Below are positions 24,920 through 35,472 of a DNA stretch of 64,000 bases, piece by piece (position 1 is the stretch's first letter; each line of letters begins with the position of its first letter). The notes beneath the pieces are model-generated. The model worked only from the letters and a program-made list of their open reading frames with translations, had not been told where the DNA came from and ran no database searches. The position numbers and the translations under genes are program-made. The stretch is taken from positions 62,001 to 126,000 of the forward strand of contig JALSOH010000009.1 of NCBI GenBank assembly GCA_026986575.1, written 5' to 3'. This DNA comes from Thermoproteota archaeon (GTDB taxonomy: Archaea > Korarchaeota > Korarchaeia > Korarchaeales > Korarchaeaceae).

Positions 24920-27900
24920 TCACCTCCTCTCTTGAGAGGCTCCAGCCCCGCCACTCAGCAGGAGGAGCTCGGCAGCCTCCCAAAGGTCGAGTCCCGAGTT
25001 CCGGGCTACCTCCAAGGATTTCATAACGAGATCCTCATCCAGCACCCGCACATGCAGACTACCCCTAGAGATCAGCTTCTCAACCATAGGGGCGACTGCT
25101 GGATCGCTTAGAGCCTTAGATGCGGTGGCTTCCGAGATGGCCAGCCCGAAAGAGGGCAAGTCACCCCGACCTATCAGGTCCCTGAGTGCCGAGTAGTCTA
25201 TCAGCATTGCCTTCCTCCTCCTGAAGATTATAAAAAGTAATATCAGGAGGGACATTGGCATACTGATCATACCCAGCATGGACTCTCTCATGAGCCCCCT
25301 CAACTCTAGGGTCGCGCTGGACTCCGGACCGCCTAGAACTCTCGCTCTGTTGGTCAGGTTTCCTCCGAAGATCCACCTCGGATAGCGGGCCACTATGAAA
25401 ACGACAGCGGTACCATTCCGCGCGGATATGCGGAGCTCCCTTCCCTCTATTGAGATGTCCACCCCCTTGTGTGAGAGAACCTCCTCTACCTCCATTCCCT
25501 CGGGTAGCTCGTCGACTGCCGTGGTCCCCTCAGGACCCCTTATCCTGAGGATATACTCCATCGACCCCCTCCCGAAGTAGATGCCCACCTTTTGCAGGTG
25601 CGTCTCCTCCTCAGGGGGCTTCACCACGATCGTGAATGAAGCGGTCAGGTTCCCCAAGAAGGCCCTGTTAGCCCAAGCGCCTACGCGAGACGCCTTGAAT
25701 ACGAAGCTGAAGCTGCGGGATTCGCCCGGACTAAGCTTGTCTATCCTCCATGAAATCTGCCTGCCCCTGGCTCCCCTAACTAGCAGCGGCAAGAGCCCCT
25801 CTGTCGGCTCATCGACTATGAACAGCTCCCTAGCCGTCACATTCCCAGTATTGGTCACCGTTATCCAGCAAACTACCGGATCGCCGACTTCGACCTCGGT
25901 GGGCGAGCAGGTCTTGCTCAGAGAGAGGTTGGCCACGAGTTCACTGCTGACGTTCAATAAGGGGGCAGTAGCCTTGGTCTCAGTTCCTTGAATTCGCTCC
26001 CCACCTTTTCTCTCTCCGGATTTCACAGGAGCACCCAGCGGAGTCTCCGTCGTGACGTTCAGTGGAGGTATCGCGCGGGTCACCGTCACATTGACTGGCC
26101 TCCTCCCGGTCGAAACGGAGCCCTCGCAACGGATGACCGGTTCCCTGAGGATTGCCGCAGACTCGAATCCCTCTCCGACCTTGGTCATGAATGATAGATT
26201 ACCTCCAACTCCGGAGAGACCCGTGAAATTCGCCACCACGTAGTAAGAGGGGAATTCGCTTGCCGGACTATCAAGGTGAGCTGGGGAGCTCCAAGAGCTA
26301 CCTGGGCCGATCGTCTCTCCGGGATTCTCACAGAAGACGAGTCTACCCGATTCAGGCTCTCCCTCGTACACGCAGATGCTGGTCAAATTGTAAGAGAGAT
26401 CTCCTGCCCTGTTAGAAAAGCTGACAAATATAGAGTAGCCCCCGTCTACCCTCTCCTTCACTATGTTGATCGAGGCGGGCCCAACGTATCTAATCTCACC
26501 TAAGAGGTCTAGGAGGGGTGGGTGGGAACTCCTCATTCTAACCCTTGCGTCGGGGATATGCAGATCTTCCACTGCCTCGACCGCGAGAGTCAGGCTGAGG
26601 GTGGCCACATCACCCGAATGGAGCGGTCCGAGGCGCCATCTAACCGAGCCACCATCCAAGCCGACGGTACCGGCGGTAGCAGCAGCCCCGATAACAGAGG
26701 TTGCCCAGCTCACGGGCTTCATAACCTCGACCTCATCCACATCTTGGGTTGACTTCAGCCTGATATTCAGCTCCACCTCTCTGACCTCACCACAATCCAT
26801 CGATCCCGGTGTCAGCTCCTCCTCCAGTGTGATGGGAGGTGCGACATCCTTTGGAGCGGTGAAGCGCCACCTAACGTACTCCCCGGGTCCCACCCTCTCC
26901 GCCCTCAGGGGAGGTTCTTCCGCTATCATCGATGGGACTGGGTAATCAGGGTAGAACTCGTAACCAGGGGCGTGAATTGGGATGCGAACATCGGAGATCT
27001 CGTCTCTCGTAGGATTGGTGACGGTCAGAAAGCCCCAATGCTCTCTCACGACGTAGCTTCCGTTATAGTGGAATAGAACGTCTAGGAACTCGTCGACTCT
27101 GACTTCCGGCATGCTCGGTGGATCCACACCAACTATAAGTGCCTTCGAGAGCTGAAAGTCGGTGGATCCGCAGTCGAGTGATGTTAGCGTGTAACTAACG
27201 GACTTGGTACCCTCAGGAGAGCCTGACGGTCCCAGCGTGAGGAGCCACCAGTAAACATCCCCTGAACTCCCTTGAGGCGTTTCGCTCGGAGATGTCAGGA
27301 CCATGCCGTCCGGGATCACGTCATATACCTTGGTGGTGGTTGGCCATGGGTTGAGATTGCTCGCGGTCAGGGTCACTGACAGACTGCAGTCGGACGAAGG
27401 CTCAATGTCCTTCCTTACGAACACGCTCACAGGCTTCTTCTTCACCACAGGACCGAACTCGCTGCTTCCAATACCGTCTATGTGGGTCACGGCCGTGAGG
27501 GAGCTAGATGTGTCAGGCCTAGCCCAGTCCGGCAGGGATGAGAGGTCCAGCGTGCCCGAGAACTCACCCCCAGAGTCCGTCTGTAGGCTCCCAAGGTAGA
27601 TCCATCCCTCCCCGTAGTAATTGGAGACTTGGGAATCTCCTGAGTAGTTGTTCCCCGCGAGGTCGTCACCGCCGTTTGTATTATTGACTAGGAAGATGAG
27701 CACATCAGCGTTTGAGAAGGTCGGGCTCCCCTCATACTCATCCTCCCTGTTCACGTATCCCGTGACGTGGAGGGTCATGCTGACAGGATCGTAGTCGAAA
27801 TCCAAGATCACTGGGTAATCCAATCCTTCGTTCGGTTGCCCCGGATCTAGAAGTCCGTCATTGACCGTCACATTATCGCCCACCGGTTCAGACAGGTGCG

Positions 27901-30900
27901 TGGTATCGAGATCGATCCCCACCTCCCCGTTAGAGAAGATGGAGTTGATCAGGATTGAGTTGTTCAGGCTTACCCTCGTTCCATCGGACCAGTTGCCAAC
28001 AACCACACCGGGCCCGTAGTTCCCGGTGATCACGCTGGCATTCACCAGGGTTCCGTTTCCGAATATCCTCACACCTCCATCTTCACCCGATTCGCCAGCC
28101 CAGCCGTTTCCACTCAGATTCGCCTCCTCTATTACGTTTCCTCCCAATCCATTCCAGCTGTCGAATCCATACGCTGCATTGTCGTGTAGGTAGGAGCACC
28201 TCAGGACTAGCCCGCCTGCACCCTCCTCCACCGAGATACCATCCTCGACTCCATTGACTAATCCGTTTGAAAATACCTCCACGCCATCTATGAAGCCCTC
28301 AAATACCCCACCTTCTATATGTATACCCGTGTACCCATTGAAGGCCACTAAACTCGAAGTCACGTTGAAGCTCGGTCCACCGGATGAGATCACCTCTATT
28401 CCCTCAGCCCCGTTCCTCTGCAGGCCGTGCGAGTCAGGGTCATCTCCTATGGATGTGAGACCCACGAGGAGGTGGGTCAGGGACACGTTAGAGATGGCAT
28501 CCGTCCCGTTGATCAGTATGCCTCCGTCAGGGTAATCGATCCCGAAGCCGAACACGGACAGATCGCTCACCCAAGTATTGCTCGCGTTGATCACTATTCC
28601 GTAGCCGTCCAGTCCTTCACCGTATATCTCAAGCTCCGGCTTCTCCACCCCCGCTAGAGCGCACTCATCCCCGGTCCCAATAATGCCGTCAGGCCCCGTC
28701 CCCACCACACCAACGGATCCCGTCGTGCCCGCGTTAGAGTTCCTGATGGTCATGTCTGGGTTGAGAACGGTCCCATTGAGTACAGTTCCCGAAGGATCAC
28801 TGAGGGCGGGAAGCTGGCCGAGGCTGTGATTGACCTCAACCCTCCAAGCCTCGGCATACTCCACATTGCTGTCCACCGTCATCACAAAGTAACTTCTCTG
28901 GTAACCCTTCAATGCGTTCGCGTTCACGAGGAATTGCCTAAGGCTTCCTTGGGCGTATCTAGAGCTGTCTACTCTTGCATAGATCGGCCCCTCAGCCTCG
29001 AATACCCAATACGCGACCTGCTCGCTGGTGTGCCACCTTTCCGAATCTGACAGGGTGTCCTCATCGATCGAGAGCTTCAGTTCGCTTGTTATAGGGTTAC
29101 TTCCGTAAAAAACGGCCCATCCACCATTGGGTCCATCCATCGCGGCTTGGGTGGCCACCCCCACGGAGTAAGTTCCCCCCAAACTGTAAACGTAAGGCGG
29201 AGAGGAGCCTCCCGGCCCTCCACTCACACCTCCCACGGAATCACTACCCACCTGAGCCTCGTAGCCGATCCCTCCTGTGGAACCGGAGCCCGCCTCCACG
29301 ATCACCACTCCCAGCAGCTCGCTCCTTCTGTATGTGATGGGGTCCTCTCCAACGTGCTTGCCCACATAGAGCAAACTAGAATCAGGAGGATCTCGTCTAT
29401 TCCCGTTGCAATCCCAGAAGACGGACCACCTACTGTCGTTGTAACTCATCACCTGACCCAAGACAACCGGCGACGTGTACGACCAGTAGTAAGAGATGTA
29501 TTCCATTAAGGAGGAGTCCCAGTTATTGTTGTCGTTCGTCCCATCGGAAACCACCCTGTGGGCTTCTACCTTCCTCCCATCATCTAACTCCCAGCCCCCC
29601 TCTTCCATGACCAAGCAGTAGACATCGCCGGGAGTCACGGATTTTTCAGATGGGTTCTGGATCCGGACCTTGAAAGAGTAGTGTCCAACATTCTTCAACC
29701 TGACGACGGCCTCGTTGTCGGCGCTGCTCGGGAGGTTGTAGGTGCAGGCGACCACCGGACTCTCGTAATAGTAGTGAGTGAAGACGGGAGTCCAGGAACT
29801 CCCGACTCCCGGAATCATGAATACCTCTCCTACCGGCCGCTTCCCCTTGGCTGGTCTGTCCAGCGTGTTGACCACTACCTCGTAGCTGAAGCCGAAATCA
29901 AGGCTCCCTCCACCGTAGTTAGAGGGCTCGACCTGAATGTAATGCTCCGGCTGACCGTTCTCGAAGTCCCCTACCTCAGGGTCCTTCCCGCCGAACTTCG
30001 GCACTATCTTCCAAGAGCTCCCGTCCCATTCTGTCTGGAAGGTCTGCTCGGCCCAGACCTCACTCCATGTATGACCTAGATTGAGCCCCCTGACCGATAT
30101 GAGGGTGCTCGAGTCCACGACAACGAAAACCCGCCCATCATATATGGAGTGTAATGTGTACCTGCCGGATGAATCGGTCACCTCAGCATCTATTATTTTA
30201 TCTCCAAAATCTAGGACGCCGTCCCCATCATCCCTGTAGAGGAGGACCCGGACATTAGGAATTCCAACATCTGACGAATCGAGGGAGCCAAGCAATCCGA
30301 AGTCCTCGTATACCTTCCCGTGAATGGGCCAGCTGACATACACAGTGATGTTGTGAGTGGAGACCACACCATTACTCTCAATCGCTTCAACTTCCACCGT
30401 GTAGATACCGTAATTAGCGAGGCTGAACTGGTACCGATAAAGCCTCCAGCCCGGCGGAGAGCTCGGATCCTCCGAAATAAGGCTCATGCTGTCCGTCAGG
30501 ACGACTGCGTCGCTCTGGTCGAACACCGTGATCCTCACATCCGATATGTCGTATGCCCCAATGGGATCGCTGACGTTCGCGGTGACCGTGATCGTATCCC
30601 CTGGTGAGTAATCCGGCTGATCAGTTTCCACATCACCCACCTTTATGTAAGTGTAGGTGCTTACCTCTACGCGGGACGGGTGCGACGCGTCGTGAGCGAT
30701 GTAGAGAGGATACGGAGCCTGATTCTTCACCCTCAGGACCAGATAGTTATCCTCAGGAATGCTAACTTGGGAGGAAAGTGGTATCACGAAGCTGTACTCT
30801 TCGGACGTGGTTGAGAGGGTGAGAGATTGCTCAACAGAGCCTATGGCAACGGCCGTGCTCCCATCCGTGTAGAAGAGGTCAACAACCACGTCGTGAGAGG

Positions 30901-33900
30901 CCGCGTAGTCGTCCCTCAAGTAGAGGGTGACAGACACATCCCCTGATATTACGAACTCATCTGAGAAAGCCGGTATTTGGACCCACGAATCTAGGGAGTT
31001 GGATGAGATGGTGGTCTCGCTACTCGTCACCGTTGGAGTGGTGGTGTTAAGGGTGTGCGAGCTGTCTCCATGGAGATAGAACTGCTTATCCACGTTTCCC
31101 GGATGTATCGTGTCCGTGTAGAGGGACACCGTGTCGTAAATGTTGGTGTCGCTGATCTTGGTGAAGTTCAGCTCAGTGAGATCGACCTCGCCCATAGGTG
31201 CCGTGGACGGCACCACCTTTCTAACTGTCAAATTGGTCTCGCCAACCGGTAGTAAGAGGTCTGGAAGCCCATTTACGTTCGAATCGTATCCCACAGCGAT
31301 GAAATCCCATGCGCCATCACCATCAGAGTCCTCAGCAACTAGAGTATCGCCTTCGTAAAGTTCGGTCGCCCATCCCTTCGTGGATCGAGCTATGCTCACA
31401 TCGAACCTCGCCTCCTCGTCGTAGTTGTATGCGGTCACATTGTACTCCGCCTCACTCCCCGGATACACCTTCTTTTCCTGATCCGGCTCCACGGAAAATG
31501 TGGTGATGTAGATGACTACGCTCTTGGCATCGTTTGAGGTATTCTGATCACCCGAGAGCTCGGAACTGACCGTAATGTTGTATGTACCTAGTGGCAGAGA
31601 GGACAGATCTAGTAAGAAGCTGACCCGAACCGTCTCGTTGTGGGGGACGTAAAGGCTCACATACTTCGTTTGGGTCGATGAGTAACCTCCTCCAATCTTC
31701 TCCACTGTCATCTTTATGGGAACGTTCTCTTCATCGACTATCCCGTAAAGGGCAGCGGTAGCGTTGACCCATATGGTAGCGTTGACATTGGGATTCACCC
31801 GACTTCCATTCTCCGGCGTGTCTATGCTCTTTATCCCCACATCATGCAGCTGTGAAAGTCCATCGTTGATCTGATCTAGCATGTCGTTCATATCATATCC
31901 TAGGCCCCAGATCACCGGTATCGCCCAGACTTCCCCGGGGGCTAGAGAATCTCTATCCCAAGCCAAGGCTGTACCAGCGTCCCCGTAGTAGCTGGACGAA
32001 TTGGTGAGCCTGTCATATAGGATGTCCGTCCACACCGTTCCGTACCGATCCACTTCGTGCAGTGAACTGGGCTGTTCCGCCCTGAAACCACCATACTCGA
32101 TCTCTCCGGGGGGAGCATTACCGTCGTATCCATACACCACATCGTTGGTCGAGTCGTAGAAGGAATCATCATCATAGTAGTCCCCGTTGAAGTTCCAGTC
32201 CATGCCTTGGAAGAACCTGAGATTCGTGTAGGTACCGGAAGTAGGGTTCCTCAGATAGTAGACCGTGGCAAACCACCTCTTATTGTCCCTTATTATCGTC
32301 TTCTGGGTTATGTTCAGCTCGTATCCACTCCACTGTGCCTGCATCTCCGTGATTATGACGCTCTCCAGCATACCGTTAGGGACCGTGTTGGCTGAGACAT
32401 TCTCCCTTCTTACCTCGGTGAGAAAATAGTTGGCTGTCCTATAGAAATCTCCATCATTCCCATACTGTCTGGTTCCACCGTCTGTAGTGTATCTGATAGC
32501 TATTTTCGAGCCAGCGTCCGCATCTATGTCATTAGCCCAGTTGTCCTCCGTTCTCCCGGCGTGATCGTGGCTGGCAATAGTAGAGGAGCTATCCCCCTGC
32601 GAGTAGGGGAATACGATGGCAGAGAGCTGACCTGCCTCCACCTCCTCTATGGCCACGGAATTGTTCGGGCTTGGAGGTATGAGCGTGATGTCGTAACCGG
32701 TAATGGGATCATCGAAGAAGTAAAGGACTCCCCCGTCTACGTACCACCTGATCTCCCCTTCCACCTCCCCCGTTGACCTGTTCACCTTGATGTCATTCAC
32801 TATGACCCTCCCATCGTCTCCAACTATCTTACCCACCCTGTATCCTTGAGGGATCTTCACGGAGAACCTGTAATTTACCTCAAGTTTGCCCCTGACCTCC
32901 AGCCTTATTGCAGTCTCGTTCACCCGCCATGACGTGACAGCAGTATTAAGAACCTCCTCAGGGAGACCTAACCTCTTTAGCAGTTCTGATGTGGCCGGAA
33001 GCTCATATTCCGAGATATTTAACCTCCCTATTCGCCTTACTACTTTTTTCAGGGCTTTAATTCCCATGGAAAGCATTTTCACAGTCAGCCTATCTGGTGA
33101 AGCGGATCTGACGATTATCCTCTTAGATGTGGGATCGTAGGCCACGGAGAAGCCTTCACCTCTGGCTTGGGGGCCTGCCGATGGCCAACTCGGTGACCTC
33201 TTTACCATCAGAATGAGGGGAAAGGGCCTGCCCCAAGCAATTAGCAGTACCCTGTGCGTCCCCTCCGAGAGGATCACGGGTATGGTGAAGGTCCCATTTT
33301 CCACACTCGTATTTCCCTTCACCCCCTCAACCTCGTAAGACAGGAAGGGGGGAGGGATTATCTGGTATTCTAAACGCCCTACTATGCCTTTATCCTCCTC
33401 ATAGGTGAGCTCGAACTCGTAGTGATCCACGATGAAGTGATCCTCCATGCCGTCTACCTCAACACTGTAGTTGCCAAGCAGCACGCTGGAATTGAGCGGG
33501 TAAGTCGATTCCCAATGATCCCCAGATTTCTCGAATACCAGAGGTATGATCCTACCCTCTGGATCCACGAGGTTGGCGGAGCTGGGCTCGAATCGAACCC
33601 TCACGATCACTACATCTCCCGGGAAGTATACCTTCCTCTCCAGCTCCACTCCTTCATCCACGAGCGGCAACGAGAGATGGGCATTGCCGCATCTCAACTC
33701 GACTTCACGCTCACTGGGAGGCACAGGTATGGTGAATGTCCCATTAATCACCTCTGCGTCTCCCTCCAAGCCGCTGGAGAATCTATATCTGACCTCCTTA
33801 GGTGGGACGAAGTAGTAAGAGACCGTTCCTCTGACGAGCCCATCTCGGTAGCTAGCGTTCAGCTCGTAGTAGTCCACGTAGAAATCTACCGTCGAGTTCC

Positions 33901-34675
33901 CGAGGGAGACCCTGTAAAGTCCCAGCATTACCGAGGAGTTCAGAGGTAACCTAGCTGTCCATGCATGATCTGAACGATTCAGTGGGAGGGCAATGGTCCT
34001 ATTGTCAGGAAAGATGACCGTGAGCTCCTCTTGGGTTGGGGGGATCGAGGTCACCCTGAAGACGACCACATCTCCCGGGAAGTACACCTTCCTCTCCAGC
34101 CCTAATGTCCCTCTTTGGGTTTCTGGGTTCATCTCACTCTTCCCATGTACTGACACCTCTTCAACGAGTTCTCCGGTCAGGTTCCCGCTGGTAGCCACTA
34201 TTTTAAGGGTGTAATTGCCCGCAGGGAGGCTGAATGGTTCTGTACTCCCGACCGAGGTCAGATGCATGGTACCTCCCGGGGTATTGACCGTTACGTTTGC
34301 TGAGAGCGGGGAACCCGTGAGCTCTGAGAAAGTCCTGACTACGAAGCCCTCATCTTCCTCCCTGAGCTCAACATCTATCCTGTCGAGAATGAAAGAATAG
34401 CTTCCATTGGTCCAAGCGATCTTGTATGCACCCAAGGGTAGGGAGCTGGTGTTCAGGACCAAGACATCACCAGCCCAAGAAGCGAATCCAGGTGGGGAAG
34501 AGGTATTGATGGTATATATCGTGCCGTTGGGGAAGACCAAGTTGACAGCAGTCTCAGGAACGTTCACCTCTAATAGAAGCCCGGGAGACATGATCACCGG
34601 AGCGCCTGAAACTGTGAGGTGAGGGAAGGCGACCTGGATCACAAGCAGAACAAGAAGGAAGGCTGCCCCCCTCAT
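24920..34675 (-). CDS. Giant (3251-residue) multi-domain surface protein with PIN-like cytoplasmic tail
   Basis: A signal peptide (residues 1-25) leads a beta-rich ectodomain. Two repeats marked by LERKVYFPGDVV begin near residues 193 and 345, each an MG/Ig-like unit. CARDB-like and CNA-B-like modules follow (GKVYEDFGLLGSLDSSD near 1450). A right-handed beta-helix with NosD/PbH1-like turns spans about 1975-2260. DUF11-type repeats come near 2450 and 2910 (TCSPTEVEVGDPVVCWITV). A membrane helix (SMPMSLLILLFIIF, about 3137-3150) and RRRK follow. The last 95 residues are cytoplasmic and resemble a PIN fold (MLIDYSALRDLI, ISEATASKAL, SGLDLWEAAELLLL). N-glycosylation sequons are abundant. A GGAGGT site precedes the ATG. 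It is probably an adhesin or S-layer-associated stalk. Confidence 0.85.
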   Translation of the reverse strand: MRGAAFLLVLLVIQVAFPHLTVSGAPVIMSPGLLLEVNVPETAVNLVFPNGTIYTINTSSPPGFASWAGDVLVLNTSSLPLGAYKIAWTNGSYSFILDRIDVELREEDEGFVVRTFSELTGSPLSANVTVNTPGGTMHLTSVGSTEPFSLPAGNYTLKIVATSGNLTGELVEEVSVHGKSEMNPETQRGTLGLERKVYFPGDVVVFRVTSIPPTQEELTVIFPDNRTIALPLNRSDHAWTARLPLNSSVMLGLYRVSLGNSTVDFYVDYYELNASYRDGLVRGTVSYYFVPPKEVRYRFSSGLEGDAEVINGTFTIPVPPSEREVELRCGNAHLSLPLVDEGVELERKVYFPGDVVIVRVRFEPSSANLVDPEGRIIPLVFEKSGDHWESTYPLNSSVLLGNYSVEVDGMEDHFIVDHYEFELTYEEDKGIVGRLEYQIIPPPFLSYEVEGVKGNTSVENGTFTIPVILSEGTHRVLLIAWGRPFPLILMVKRSPSWPSAGPQARGEGFSVAYDPTSKRIIVRSASPDRLTVKMLSMGIKALKKVVRRIGRLNISEYELPATSELLKRLGLPEEVLNTAVTSWRVNETAIRLEVRGKLEVNYRFSVKIPQGYRVGKIVGDDGRVIVNDIKVNRSTGEVEGEIRWYVDGGVLYFFDDPITGYDITLIPPSPNNSVAIEEVEAGQLSAIVFPYSQGDSSSTIASHDHAGRTEDNWANDIDADAGSKIAIRYTTDGGTRQYGNDGDFYRTANYFLTEVRRENVSANTVPNGMLESVIITEMQAQWSGYELNITQKTIIRDNKRWFATVYYLRNPTSGTYTNLRFFQGMDWNFNGDYYDDDSFYDSTNDVVYGYDGNAPPGEIEYGGFRAEQPSSLHEVDRYGTVWTDILYDRLTNSSSYYGDAGTALAWDRDSLAPGEVWAIPVIWGLGYDMNDMLDQINDGLSQLHDVGIKSIDTPENGSRVNPNVNATIWVNATAALYGIVDEENVPIKMTVEKIGGGYSSTQTKYVSLYVPHNETVRVSFLLDLSSLPLGTYNITVSSELSGDQNTSNDAKSVVIYITTFSVEPDQEKKVYPGSEAEYNVTAYNYDEEARFDVSIARSTKGWATELYEGDTLVAEDSDGDGAWDFIAVGYDSNVNGLPDLLLPVGETNLTVRKVVPSTAPMGEVDLTELNFTKISDTNIYDTVSLYTDTIHPGNVDKQFYLHGDSSHTLNTTTPTVTSSETTISSNSLDSWVQIPAFSDEFVISGDVSVTLYLRDDYAASHDVVVDLFYTDGSTAVAIGSVEQSLTLSTTSEEYSFVIPLSSQVSIPEDNYLVLRVKNQAPYPLYIAHDASHPSRVEVSTYTYIKVGDVETDQPDYSPGDTITVTANVSDPIGAYDISDVRITVFDQSDAVVLTDSMSLISEDPSSPPGWRLYRYQFSLANYGIYTVEVEAIESNGVVSTHNITVYVSWPIHGKVYEDFGLLGSLDSSDVGIPNVRVLLYRDDGDGVLDFGDKIIDAEVTDSSGRYTLHSIYDGRVFVVVDSSTLISVRGLNLGHTWSEVWAEQTFQTEWDGSSWKIVPKFGGKDPEVGDFENGQPEHYIQVEPSNYGGGSLDFGFSYEVVVNTLDRPAKGKRPVGEVFMIPGVGSSWTPVFTHYYYESPVVACTYNLPSSADNEAVVRLKNVGHYSFKVRIQNPSEKSVTPGDVYCLVMEEGGWELDDGRKVEAHRVVSDGTNDNNNWDSSLMEYISYYWSYTSPVVLGQVMSYNDSRWSVFWDCNGNRRDPPDSSLLYVGKHVGEDPITYRRSELLGVVIVEAGSGSTGGIGYEAQVGSDSVGGVSGGPGGSSPPYVYSLGGTYSVGVATQAAMDGPNGGWAVFYGSNPITSELKLSIDEDTLSDSERWHTSEQVAYWVFEAEGPIYARVDSSRYAQGSLRQFLVNANALKGYQRSYFVMTVDSNVEYAEAWRVEVNHSLGQLPALSDPSGTVLNGTVLNPDMTIRNSNAGTTGSVGVVGTGPDGIIGTGDECALAGVEKPELEIYGEGLDGYGIVINASNTWVSDLSVFGFGIDYPDGGILINGTDAISNVSLTHLLVGLTSIGDDPDSHGLQRNGAEGIEVISSGGPSFNVTSSLVAFNGYTGIHIEGGVFEGFIDGVEVFSNGLVNGVEDGISVEEGAGGLVLRCSYLHDNAAYGFDSWNGLGGNVIEEANLSGNGWAGESGEDGGVRIFGNGTLVNASVITGNYGPGVVVGNWSDGTRVSLNNSILINSIFSNGEVGIDLDTTHLSEPVGDNVTVNDGLLDPGQPNEGLDYPVILDFDYDPVSMTLHVTGYVNREDEYEGSPTFSNADVLIFLVNNTNGGDDLAGNNYSGDSQVSNYYGEGWIYLGSLQTDSGGEFSGTLDLSSLPDWARPDTSSSLTAVTHIDGIGSSEFGPVVKKKPVSVFVRKDIEPSSDCSLSVTLTASNLNPWPTTTKVYDVIPDGMVLTSPSETPQGSSGDVYWWLLTLGPSGSPEGTKSVSYTLTSLDCGSTDFQLSKALIVGVDPPSMPEVRVDEFLDVLFHYNGSYVVREHWGFLTVTNPTRDEISDVRIPIHAPGYEFYPDYPVPSMIAEEPPLRAERVGPGEYVRWRFTAPKDVAPPITLEEELTPGSMDCGEVREVELNIRLKSTQDVDEVEVMKPVSWATSVIGAAATAGTVGLDGGSVRWRLGPLHSGDVATLSLTLAVEAVEDLHIPDARVRMRSSHPPLLDLLGEIRYVGPASINIVKERVDGGYSIFVSFSNRAGDLSYNLTSICVYEGEPESGRLVFCENPGETIGPGSSWSSPAHLDSPASEFPSYYVVANFTGLSGVGGNLSFMTKVGEGFESAAILREPVIRCEGSVSTGRRPVNVTVTRAIPPLNVTTETPLGAPVKSGERKGGERIQGTETKATAPLLNVSSELVANLSLSKTCSPTEVEVGDPVVCWITVTNTGNVTARELFIVDEPTEGLLPLLVRGARGRQISWRIDKLSPGESRSFSFVFKASRVGAWANRAFLGNLTASFTIVVKPPEEETHLQKVGIYFGRGSMEYILRIRGPEGTTAVDELPEGMEVEEVLSHKGVDISIEGRELRISARNGTAVVFIVARYPRWIFGGNLTNRARVLGGPESSATLELRGLMRESMLGMISMPMSLLILLFIIFRRRKAMLIDYSALRDLIGRGDLPSFGLAISEATASKALSDPAVAPMVEKLISRGSLHVRVLDEDLVMKSLEVARNSGLDLWEAAELLLLSGGAGASQERR

Positions 34676-34679
34676 ACTA

Positions 34680-35426
34680 CTACCTCCTGAGCCTGACCAG
34701 GATGAGCACGAGAATCAGGAGTATTACCCCACCCCAGATGACGAAGTAACCATGGAAAGGCATAAGAGGGAGCGGGATCTGGCTGAACTCCACCGATATC
34801 TTGAAGGAACCTCTTGGTCCCGTTCCCGATATATCCCACGATCCACCCTCTGAAGGGGGATCAGAGAAGGTGATCCTTTGACCCAAGGGAGGTATCACCC
34901 TGAGTGTGCCCTCCTTCACCGTGTTGGACAGGGGTCCTAGGGAGAGATCCATCTCGTTGAAGAGAACCCCCTGAGCAATTGCCCCATCGACCCTGAAGAC
35001 CAACCTGATCCTCTCAACATCTCCCGGCTTTAGAGGTTGCCAAAGCGAGTACCTGATCGCGCGTGTCCCATTCCTATTGATGACTAGTGCCTCTATCTTC
35101 CTCCCTGTGTCTAAATTCTTGGCTCCCAATATGTTAATGCTCCCGTTCGAAGTCCTTTCAGAGGGGAGGGGCAATCCCAGGAAGGTTTCCCGCTGAGAGA
35201 CTGTGAGGGGAATCATTCCATACCCGGGTACTACCACGACCTTGCCCTCGTTCTTCAGGGCCGCCGTGAACTCTACCAAGGCTGAGCCGTTAGGAAGCGC
35301 CCTCACAACGACGTCCAATCTCTCGTACACCAAGGGATTGTATTCGGGAGGGAGCATCTGCTGGGCTCTGGCCATCATGGAGGAAGCAGCCAGTATAAGG
35401 AGGCACAGGATGACGAAGGGGCGCAT
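34680..35426 (-). CDS. Secreted, C-terminally anchored protein of the envelope operon
   Basis: The protein (about 248 residues from ATG 35426; ATG 35438 also possible) has a signal peptide (MRPFVILCLLILAASSMMARA), a beta-rich domain with LVEFTAALKNEGKVVVV and conserved YSLWQPLKPGDVERIRLVF, and a C-terminal helix (GYFVIWGGVILLILVLILV) with RLRR. It is encoded between the 722-aa surface protein and the giant protein with short gaps. It may help to assemble or anchor the surface layer. The family is not recognised. Confidence 0.75.
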   Translation of the reverse strand: MRPFVILCLLILAASSMMARAQQMLPPEYNPLVYERLDVVVRALPNGSALVEFTAALKNEGKVVVVPGYGMIPLTVSQRETFLGLPLPSERTSNGSINILGAKNLDTGRKIEALVINRNGTRAIRYSLWQPLKPGDVERIRLVFRVDGAIAQGVLFNEMDLSLGPLSNTVKEGTLRVIPPLGQRITFSDPPSEGGSWDISGTGPRGSFKISVEFSQIPLPLMPFHGYFVIWGGVILLILVLILVRLRR

Positions 35427-35472
35427 CGGGGGACCCACCCTGATTCAATAAAAATGTGGATGGGGATGAGAA

